A stretch of 6,080 nucleotides of DNA, from the NCBI GenBank assembly GCA_030427765.1, contig JAUICS010000092.1, forward strand, positions 1 to 6,080, given 5' to 3'. Each line of letters opens with the position of its first letter. The first letter of the stretch is position 1. Position numbers and translations under genes: made by a program. Positions 1-5,206 of the stretch are shown here, piece after piece. This DNA comes from Alphaproteobacteria bacterium (GTDB lineage: Bacteria > Pseudomonadota > Alphaproteobacteria > Micavibrionales > Micavibrionaceae). The notes under the pieces were generated by a model. It saw only the letters and a program-made list of their open reading frames with translations, made no database searches and was not told where the DNA came from.

Positions 1-1
1 T

Positions 2-562
2 TTTTCGAATCCTGTAAACATTCTGAAAGTATGGCAGGGCGGAATGGCCTTCCATGGCGGTTTGATTGGTGCCGCCGTTTCCATGTATGCGTTTAGCCGT
101 TTAAATGAATTCAAATTTTTGCAGATGGCCGATGTTGTTGCCTGTGCTGCGCCAATAGGCTTGTTTTTTGGACGGATTGCGAATTTTATCAATGGCGAAC
201 TTATTGGCCGTCATGCGCCGGATTTATCATGGGGCATTATCTTCCCTTATGCCGGTGTTGTTCCGCGTCACCCGAGCCAGCTTTATGAGGCGGCGCTGGA
301 AGGGCTCCTTATATTCCTGGTTTTATTTGCATTGGCGCGGTTTACATCCTTGCGGCAGACGCCCGGTATGATTGCGGGTATATTCCTTGTTTTATATAGT
401 GCCGCGCGGTCCTTTGCGGAAATATACCGTGAGCCGGATGCCCATATTGGTTTCCTGATGGGCGGGATGACGATGGGCCAGTTGCTGTGCATACCAATGG
501 CGATTGTCGGTATAGGCACGATCATATATGCAAGGCATGCGGCGAATGCCAAATCCGCTTGA
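2..562 (+). CDS. lgt: Prolipoprotein diacylglyceryl transferase Lgt (5' end outside window)
   Basis: Integral inner-membrane enzyme that transfers the diacylglyceryl group of phosphatidylglycerol to the lipobox cysteine of prolipoproteins, the first step of lipoprotein maturation. The reading frame is open from base 2, and 186 residues are visible. Comparing motifs with the E. coli protein, about 85 N-terminal residues are missing, so the ATG at 44 is internal. Visible hallmarks: VWQGGMAFHGGL at the left edge (His18 of the fragment corresponds to E. coli His103); the Lgt signature GRIANFINGELIGR at fragment residues 57-70, with the Arg, Asn and Glu known to be essential; RHPSQLYEA; and an Arg136/Glu140 pair ahead of YREPD, matching E. 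coli Arg239/Glu243. Hydrophobic segments alternate with these motifs, as expected for the seven-helix fold. The last 17 bases overlap the next gene in another frame, which suggests translational coupling. The family call is secure. Confidence 0.97.
   Translation, partial: FSNPVNILKVWQGGMAFHGGLIGAAVSMYAFSRLNEFKFLQMADVVACAAPIGLFFGRIANFINGELIGRHAPDLSWGIIFPYAGVVPRHPSQLYEAALEGLLIFLVLFALARFTSLRQTPGMIAGIFLVLYSAARSFAEIYREPDAHIGFLMGGMTMGQLLCIPMAIVGIGTIIYARHAANAKSA
532..535 (+). promoter_or_regulatory. Weak Shine-Dalgarno that favours the ATG at 546
   Basis: AAGG lies inside the end of lgt, 10 bases before the ATG at 546. Three in-frame ATGs are possible (528, 537, 546). AAGG lies downstream of the first and only one base before the second, so only the third has it at usable spacing. 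Starting at 546 also gives MPNPLEQIIINEI, the N-terminus expected for this family. Confidence 0.45.
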
Positions 563-1715
563 GCAAATCATCATAAATGAAATCAGCGAGAACGGACCCA
601 TGGATGTCGGGACGTTTATGACCTATGCCCTAAGTCATCCGCAGCACGGATATTATTGTAAGGTAAATCCATTTCAGGGCGGTGAATACTGCGCAACCGC
701 ACCAAGTATTCCGGACCAGATTAAAACCATCCTTAACATCAATGATCGGCAGAACCGCCGGCAGGGTGACTTTATTACATCACCTGAACTTTCACAGATG
801 TTTGGCGAAATGATCGGGGCGTGGGTGTGCGATGTGTGGATGCAGATGGGATGCCCGAAACCATTTGCGCTGGTCGAATTCGGTCCGGGCCGTGGTTTAC
901 TGATGCATGATATAGTTCGCGCCACGAAAGCGGTGAAAGAATTTCACGATGCCATGCAAATACATTTTGTTGAAATCAATGCGGTGTTACGTGATTTGCA
1001 GGCCAAGAAATTAAAGCCATATAAACCGCAACATCATGACGATATAACCTCGCTGCCCGATGATATGCCGCTATTATGCGTGGCAAATGAATTCCTGGAT
1101 GCCCTTCCGATACGTCAGTACCAGTATAACGCAGGGCACTGGCAAGAACGCGTCGTATCATTCAATGGTGACGATTCATTTCAGTGGGGATTGCGGCCGA
1201 CCGAAGCCAATCCACCACAGATTAAATACATGGATAATATGACGTTCAATGACGGCGATATTCTTGAGGTGTCCGACCCGCAGACAGGATGGCTTAGCAC
1301 AGTTTCGGAACGTTTGAAGCGTCAGGACGGTATATTTCTGACATTCGATTACGGATACGACAAACCGGGTACCGGTGACACGTTTCAAGCGGTGCAAAAC
1401 CACACGCGAGTTGATGTGTTTGATGATGTCGGCAATGTTGATCTCACATCCCAAATTGATTTTCACTGCATAAAACATCATTTGGAGGGGGAAGGCGCAA
1501 TGGTGCACGGTCCGGTCACTCAGGGTGATTTTCTAAAATATCTTGGAATAGAGCAGCGTGCTGCTATACTGTGCCGAAATGCGAATGATTCACAACAGCA
1601 TGACATTGAAACGGTTTTAAGATTGTTGATCGCACCGGATAAGATGGGTGACCTTTTCAAGGTCATTGCCGTTATGCATAACACAAGTATTAAACCCGTT
1701 GGCTTTGACCGGTAG
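546..1715 (+). CDS. Class I SAM-dependent methyltransferase, MidA/NDUFAF7 (DUF185, COG1565) family
   Basis: The predicted protein has 389 residues and belongs to the family of mitochondrial NDUFAF7/MidA, which methylates an arginine of complex I subunit NDUFS2. A bacterial target is not established, so that substrate is only an inference here. Features in order: N-terminal helix and HPQHGYY (31-37); QGDFITSPELSQMFGEMIG (from 73), the family's most conserved block; the SAM-binding loop VEFGPGRG (110-117); NEFLDALP (181-188); FDYG (267-270) followed by GDTFQAV; and DLTSQIDF (299-306). All core motifs look intact. Between HGYY and GDFITSPE there are 36 residues, where relatives such as human NDUFAF7 have about 9. 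Part of this extra stretch, GGEYCATAPSIPDQ, resembles the block that follows it. The start at 546 is preferred over 528 because of the Shine-Dalgarno spacing. The gene overlaps lgt by 17 bases, and pgeF follows 35 bases after the stop, so all three are probably co-transcribed. Confidence 0.93.
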   Translation: MPNPLEQIIINEISENGPMDVGTFMTYALSHPQHGYYCKVNPFQGGEYCATAPSIPDQIKTILNINDRQNRRQGDFITSPELSQMFGEMIGAWVCDVWMQMGCPKPFALVEFGPGRGLLMHDIVRATKAVKEFHDAMQIHFVEINAVLRDLQAKKLKPYKPQHHDDITSLPDDMPLLCVANEFLDALPIRQYQYNAGHWQERVVSFNGDDSFQWGLRPTEANPPQIKYMDNMTFNDGDILEVSDPQTGWLSTVSERLKRQDGIFLTFDYGYDKPGTGDTFQAVQNHTRVDVFDDVGNVDLTSQIDFHCIKHHLEGEGAMVHGPVTQGDFLKYLGIEQRAAILCRNANDSQQHDIETVLRLLIAPDKMGDLFKVIAVMHNTSIKPVGFDR

Positions 1716-1750
1716 GACATACCAGTAGGGCATATAAGAGATATTTTAAT

Positions 1751-2548
1751 ATGAGTATTACCTATCCATTAAAACCGATACAAATTCGTGATTTTCAGAA
1801 AAAACATGGAAGTGATATTGAACACGGATTTTTCACACGTGAAGGCGGTGTGAGTGAGGATATGTATGAAGGTTTGAATTGCGGATTGGGCAGTAAGGAC
1901 GATCCGGCGGCGGTCAAAGAAAATATATCTCTGGTAAAAAAATCGTTTGCCACAGGCACACTTCATATACCCGTCCAGACACATAGTGATGTTTGCCAAT
2001 TCGTGACACTGGATGATAGCGATGAAAAACGTTTTGACGCCGATGCGTTAGTTACCAAAACGCCGCATATTGCCATCGGCATTTTAACGGCGGATTGTGC
2101 GCCGGTGTTAATGGCCGGACGCACGGCGGATAAAAAACCGGTTGTGGCGGCGGCGCATGCCGGATGGGAAGGCGCATTTGGCGGCATCCTTGAAAACACG
2201 GTTCAGTGTATGGTGGATAACGGGGCCGTTTTATCATCTATTTCGGCGACAATCGGTCCGGCGATCCAGCAAAAAACATATCAGGTTGGCCGTGATTTTT
2301 ATGAACGGTTTTTGTTCGATGATGCGGCGAATGATCATTTCTTCAAACTGCGCCAGTATAATGATCTGTATTTTGATTTGCCGGGGTATGCCGCCATGCG
2401 CCTTGGCGGTGCAGGTATAACGAATGTCATCCTGACGGGCCACAATACATATGATGATGAGGATTTATTCTTTAGCTACAGGCGTTCGACACATCGCGAA
2501 GAAAGCGATTACGGGCGGCAGATTTCGGCGATTATGATTGTAAAATGA
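1751..2548 (+). CDS. pgeF: Peptidoglycan editing factor PgeF (laccase-domain / YfiH family)
   Basis: The 265-residue protein belongs to the YfiH/DUF152 family, once called polyphenol oxidase. In E. coli, PgeF keeps the peptidoglycan stem peptide correct by acting on UDP-MurNAc-L-Ser made in error by MurC. Some homologues are reported to act on purine nucleosides. The three metal-ligand positions are all present: His78 in QTHSD, Cys116 in TADCAP and His136 in AHAGW. Other family marks are HGFFTREGGVS (25-35), LNCGLGS (42-48), a GP-AIQQKTYQVG segment, and a C-terminal FFSYRRSTHREESDYGRQ. Length is normal for the family and there is no signal peptide, so it should be cytoplasmic. The ribosome binding site is weak (AAGAG at 1736-1740, 10 bases before the ATG). 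It probably shares a transcript with the methyltransferase upstream. The family call is firm; the exact in vivo substrate is inferred. Confidence 0.95.
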   Translation: MSITYPLKPIQIRDFQKKHGSDIEHGFFTREGGVSEDMYEGLNCGLGSKDDPAAVKENISLVKKSFATGTLHIPVQTHSDVCQFVTLDDSDEKRFDADALVTKTPHIAIGILTADCAPVLMAGRTADKKPVVAAAHAGWEGAFGGILENTVQCMVDNGAVLSSISATIGPAIQQKTYQVGRDFYERFLFDDAANDHFFKLRQYNDLYFDLPGYAAMRLGGAGITNVILTGHNTYDDEDLFFSYRRSTHREESDYGRQISAIMIVK

Positions 2549-2655
2549 ACGCGATATGACTATTGGGTTACGTTCGTTTGTGCGATTTTATGGCTTGATT
2601 TTTATACCAGCCCTTTTATTGTCACATGCATAATTATTCATAAGTTGATGGAACA
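2549..2655 (+). other. Intergenic gap between pgeF and prs, probable site of the prs promoter
   Basis: This 107-base gap is AT-richer than its flanks and is the longest break since the start of the window, so a promoter for prs is expected here. No -35/-10 pair with good spacing stands out. Candidate fragments are TTGTCA (2619-2624), CATAAT (2629-2634) and TTGATT (2595-2600), but none pairs convincingly. A five-base inverted repeat, GAACG (2547-2551) and CGTTC (2571-2575), is not followed by a T-run and is not a credible terminator. No small gene or structured RNA was seen. Confidence 0.3.
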
Positions 2656-3588
2656 ATGAAACTCATATCCGGCACGGCAAATAGACCCCTTTCAGAAGCA
2701 ATTGCAAAAGAACTGAATGTTCCCCTAACAGAAGCCGTTATTAAGCGTTTCGCCGATATGGAGGTATTCTCTGAAATCATGGAAAACGTTCGGGGTGAAG
2801 ACGTTTTTGTTATTCAGCCGACATCCTATCCGGCGAATGATAATCTCATGGAACTGCTGATCGTTCTGGACAGTCTGCGCCGTAGCTCGGCCCGGCGTAT
2901 CACGGCGGTTATTCCGTATTTCGGGTATGCGCGTCAGGACCGGAAAACCGGTTCCCGTACACCAATTTCTGCAAAATTGGTTGCCAACATTATTACCGAG
3001 GCCGGCGCAGGGCGCGTTCTGACAATGGAACTGCATGCTGGTCAAATTCAGGGTTTCTTCGATATTCCGCTTGATAACCTTTTTATCACGCCGGTATTTG
3101 TACCGCACATTCAGAAAAACCTGTCCGGTAAGGATATTGTTGTTGTGTCGCCGGACGTTGGCGGTGTGGTTCGTGCACGGAATTTTGCCAAACGCATTGA
3201 TGCGGATCTTGCGATTATTGATAAACGCCGTGAGCAGGCGGGTGTATCCGAGGTTATGAATGTTATCGGGGATGTGAAGGGTAAGACATGTATTATCATT
3301 GATGATATTGCCGATTCTGCCGGTACGCTATGTAACGCCGCCGTCGCCCTTCTGGATAAGGGTGCTGATGAAGTGCATGCCTATGTTGTGCATGGCGTTC
3401 TTTCTGGTGGTGCGATTGCACGCGTGACGGCATCACCGTTAAAAACACTTGTCATCAGTGATAGTATCGAGGCTACCGAGGCCATTCGTTCCGCAGATAA
3501 GGTAAAGCAGCTATCCATCGCACCGTTGATGGGTGAAGCGATTGACCGGATCAGTGAAGAGAAGTCCATTTCCGAGCTGTTTGTCTAG
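2656..3588 (+). CDS. prs: Ribose-phosphate pyrophosphokinase (PRPP synthetase)
   Basis: Cytoplasmic enzyme that makes 5-phosphoribosyl-1-pyrophosphate from ribose 5-phosphate and ATP, feeding purine, pyrimidine, NAD, histidine and tryptophan synthesis. At 310 residues it is full length for a class I enzyme. Recognisable parts: [17 protein letters not shown] (38-54); [37 protein letters not shown] (61-97), which lines the ATP site; the metal-site segment [13 protein letters not shown] (124-136) with His127; SPDVGG (165-170); the flexible catalytic loop with Lys190 and Arg192 in DKRREQAG; and the PRPP/ribose-5-phosphate loop [13 protein letters not shown] (213-225). One oddity is Glu125 where the family signature has Asp (D-L-H). 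There is no strong Shine-Dalgarno, only GGA at 2650-2652. The start is fixed by the normal N-terminal [12 protein letters not shown]. Gaps on both sides suggest its own promoter. It sits near rplY and pth, as is common in alphaproteobacteria. Confidence 0.98.
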   Translation: MKLISGTANRPLSEAIAKELNVPLTEAVIKRFADMEVFSEIMENVRGEDVFVIQPTSYPANDNLMELLIVLDSLRRSSARRITAVIPYFGYARQDRKTGSRTPISAKLVANIITEAGAGRVLTMELHAGQIQGFFDIPLDNLFITPVFVPHIQKNLSGKDIVVVSPDVGGVVRARNFAKRIDADLAIIDKRREQAGVSEVMNVIGDVKGKTCIIIDDIADSAGTLCNAAVALLDKGADEVHAYVVHGVLSGGAIARVTASPLKTLVISDSIEATEAIRSADKVKQLSIAPLMGEAIDRISEEKSISELFV

Positions 3589-3612
3589 AACTTTCCCCAT
3601 TCACCATCGTGA

Positions 3613-3656
3613 GCGTTACAGTGCAGTCGCGAACGCAAATATCGTGCGTTGTACAG
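3613..3656 (+). promoter_or_regulatory. Possible alternative-pairing element in the rplY leader
   Basis: AACGC (3632-3636) is flanked on both sides by a complementary GCGTT, at 3613-3617 and at 3646-3650. The central strand could therefore pair upstream (14-base loop) or downstream. The downstream pairing extends to six base pairs, AACGCA with TGCGTT, around a seven-base loop. The two flanking copies are part of an imperfect direct repeat, GCGTTACAG and GCGTTGTACAG. Two mutually exclusive stems are the layout of a switch, but the stems are short. Whether this belongs to the end of the prs transcript or the rplY leader is not known. Confidence 0.25.
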
Positions 3657-3713
3657 AACAATTAAGAGCTTGCATTTTTTTGGTAAATGTTGTTAATGTG
3701 CATGCTTGTTGTG

Positions 3714-3733
3714 GCAGCACCCCTGGAGGCTGC
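3714..3733 (+). promoter_or_regulatory. Small hairpin enclosing a Shine-Dalgarno sequence before rplY
   Basis: GCAGC (3714-3718) and GCTGC (3729-3733) form a five-base-pair stem around a ten-base loop. GGAGG at 3725-3729, the best Shine-Dalgarno match in this gap, lies mostly in the loop and ends in the stem, and an ATG follows immediately at 3734. No T-run follows, so this is not a Rho-independent terminator. It could limit ribosome access to the short ORF next to it. It could also be chance. Confidence 0.3.
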
Positions 3734-3769
3734 ATGACATTTAATCTCAAATTTAACGAAAAGGTATAA
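3734..3769 (+). CDS. Possible 11-residue leader peptide upstream of rplY
   Basis: A short ORF encodes MTFNLKFNEKV and ends with TAA four bases before the rplY ATG. GGAGG stands four bases before its ATG, which is slightly close but a stronger match to the anti-Shine-Dalgarno than those of most genes here. Its last codons overlap the rplY ribosome binding site (AAAAGG, 3759-3764), so translating it would place ribosomes directly over the rplY start region and could couple the two. The peptide has no run of a single amino acid of the kind used in classic amino-acid attenuators. I recognise no homologue, and an ORF this short can easily arise by chance. Confidence 0.25.
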   Translation: MTFNLKFNEKV

Positions 3770-3773
3770 GACA

Positions 3774-4460
3774 ATGGCAAAAAATATCCAAATGTCTGCC
3801 GCCAAGAGAGATCGGGCAGGTAAGGGGGCAGCCCGGGCAATACGTCGTGAAAAGCGCGTGCCCGCTGTCATTTATGGAGATAACAAAGAACCGGTATTGA
3901 TTACTGTTGAGGCACGTCAGGCATCAACGGAATACTATAAAGGTGTTTTCTTCAACAACCTTACCGAGCTGGATTTAGACGGCGATAAACATCTTGTTCT
4001 TGCACGTGATGTGCAGGTTAACCCAATCGCGGATCAATTGATTCACATTGATTTCCTTCGCGTGTCACCAAAAACACGTATTGATGTTAAGGTGCCTGTG
4101 CACTTCATCAACGAAGAAAAATGTAAGGCTCTACGCCCGGGTGTTGGTACACTTAGCGTTGTGCGTTACGAAATTGAATTGAACTGTCCTGCGACATCCA
4201 TTCCTGATTTCATTGAAATCGACATTGAGAATTGCGAAGTCGAAGACACAATCAAAATCAGTAATGTGACTCTGCCGGAAGGCACTACCCCGACAATCAC
4301 GGACCGTGATTTCACAATCGCATCGATTATGAAGGCACGTGCAATTGTTGAGGAAGAAACAGATGCACCGGAAGAGGATATGGATGTTGAAGTTGTCGGT
4401 GAAGAGGGCGAAGCCGGAGAAGGCGACGCATCTGCCGAAAGCGAAAAAGCATCCGAATAA
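3774..4460 (+). CDS. rplY: Large-subunit ribosomal protein bL25, long CTC/TL5 form
   Basis: Binds 5S rRNA in the central protuberance of the 50S subunit. The 228-residue protein is the two-domain general-stress-protein CTC form, not the roughly 94-residue E. coli form. The N-terminal 5S-binding domain (about 1-95) contains RDRAGKGAARAIRREKRVPAVIYGDN (12-37) and ends with VNPIADQLIHIDFLRV. The C-terminal beta domain (about 100-190) includes VPVHFINEEKCKALRPGVG and a long sheet-rich stretch. The tail from about residue 192 is strongly acidic: 17 Asp/Glu and one Lys in 37 residues, as is common in alphaproteobacterial members. Lys27 replaces the Gly usual in REGRVPAVIYG, probably harmless. The ribosome binding site is good: AAAAGG at 3759-3764, nine bases before the ATG. 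The gene ends in a double stop, TAATAA. The leader upstream may carry regulatory structure. Confidence 0.97.
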   Translation: MAKNIQMSAAKRDRAGKGAARAIRREKRVPAVIYGDNKEPVLITVEARQASTEYYKGVFFNNLTELDLDGDKHLVLARDVQVNPIADQLIHIDFLRVSPKTRIDVKVPVHFINEEKCKALRPGVGTLSVVRYEIELNCPATSIPDFIEIDIENCEVEDTIKISNVTLPEGTTPTITDRDFTIASIMKARAIVEEETDAPEEDMDVEVVGEEGEAGEGDASAESEKASE

Positions 4461-4567
4461 TAAGAAATCTGGTTATCTGCCTGCTGATGGTATTATCCTT
4501 TTTAAATTGGTTAAAACCGTCTTGGGCAGATAATCCATCTGACGATAATCAAGAGCAAGACCCTATC

Positions 4568-5128
4568 ATGTGGCTTTTTGTCGGTCTTGGAAATCCCGGC
4601 GCACAGTACGCCATGCACAGGCACAACATTGGATTTATGGCGGTTGATGCCATTGCCGAAAACAACAACCTTCCCGCATTTAAAAAGAAGTATCAGGGCC
4701 AGTATACCGAGGGCAATATCGGCGGCGTAAAAATCGGCCTGTTAAAACCCGAAACATATATGAATAATTCTGGTCAGTCTGTTGGTGCGGCGGCCAAGTT
4801 TTATAAACTGCCTATAGATAAAATTTTCGTCTTTCATGATGAACTTGATTTACCGCCCGGAAAGCTAAAGATCAAAAAGGGCGGCGGCCTTGCCGGTCAT
4901 AATGGTTTGAAATCTATTAAGGCCCATATGGGATCGGACGATTTTTGGCGTGTTCGTATGGGCATTGGTCATCCCGGTGCAAAAAATCTGGTTAGCGGTT
5001 ACGTCCTGCATAATTTTGCGAAGGAGGACGAGACGTGGCTGGTTGATGTCTTATCTGTCATCGGGTCTTATAGTGATCTGCTGCTTGAGGACAATCACTC
5101 CGCATTCATGAATAAACTGCCGCAATAA
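4568..5128 (+). CDS. pth: Peptidyl-tRNA hydrolase (Pth, bacterial type)
   Basis: Cytoplasmic esterase that cuts peptides from peptidyl-tRNA released prematurely from ribosomes, which recycles tRNA; essential in most bacteria. From the ATG at 4568 the protein has 186 residues (E. coli has 194) and begins MWLFVGLGNPG, the canonical N-terminus. Catalytic and binding residues are all visible: Asn9 in GLGNPG, His19 in RHNIGF (E. coli catalytic His20), Asn66 in KPETYMNNSG (E. coli Asn68), Asp91 in HDELDLPPG (E. coli Asp93) and Asn112 in GHNGLK (E. coli Asn114). The frame stays open upstream to an ATG at 4487, which would add 27 residues. That ATG has no Shine-Dalgarno, and the added codons are AT-rich at third positions. 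The shorter start has only a weak AGAG at 4552-4555, so the start is not settled. It probably forms an operon with rplY. Confidence 0.96.
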   Translation: MWLFVGLGNPGAQYAMHRHNIGFMAVDAIAENNNLPAFKKKYQGQYTEGNIGGVKIGLLKPETYMNNSGQSVGAAAKFYKLPIDKIFVFHDELDLPPGKLKIKKGGGLAGHNGLKSIKAHMGSDDFWRVRMGIGHPGAKNLVSGYVLHNFAKEDETWLVDVLSVIGSYSDLLLEDNHSAFMNKLPQ

Positions 5129-5195
5129 CCGTCGATATCCCGCAATAAACATTGGTAATTTTTCATAAAATCTGATAGGCATAGTACAGATTTTT

Positions 5196-5201
5196 AAGGA
5201 G
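5196..5201 (+). promoter_or_regulatory. Strong Shine-Dalgarno for the CysQ-family gene
   Basis: AAGGAG lies five bases before the ATG at 5207. It is the clearest ribosome binding site of any long gene in the window and fixes the start of the gene that follows. Confidence 0.8.
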
Positions 5202-5206
5202 TTGGT

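Noticed and set aside
1176..1508. A 110-codon open frame on the minus strand inside the methyltransferase gene
   Set aside because: It lies entirely within a well-supported gene on the other strand, shows no recognisable motif and is rich in codons mirrored from the real frame.
2725..3108. A 127-codon open frame on the minus strand inside prs
   Set aside because: It is a shadow of a highly conserved gene; its translation shows no recognisable domain.
3632..3681. Rho-independent terminator for prs (hairpin 3632-3650 and T-run 3675-3681)
   Set aside because: The T-run starts 24 bases after the hairpin, and no GC-rich stem directly precedes it.
3670..3697. A -35/-10 like pair, TTGCAT and GTTAAT, 16 bases apart, before rplY
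   Set aside because: Only three and four of six positions match the consensus, and alphaproteobacterial promoters are poorly predicted by it. A promoter is expected in this gap, but this one is not supported well enough to list.
4500..4516. Inverted repeat TTTTAA and TTAAAA between rplY and pth, as a terminator
   Set aside because: The stem is entirely A-T with no GC core and no T-run after it, so it would be too weak to terminate.
5120..5148. Direct repeat CCGCAATAA at 5120-5128 and 5140-5148, spanning the pth stop
   Set aside because: Only two nine-base copies, with no further periodicity and no similar copy noticed elsewhere. It is best read as a chance or small local duplication.
5152..5185. 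Promoter for the CysQ-like gene (TTGGTA with CATAGT)
   Set aside because: The spacing is 22 bases, too long for a standard sigma-70-type promoter, and no better pair was found.
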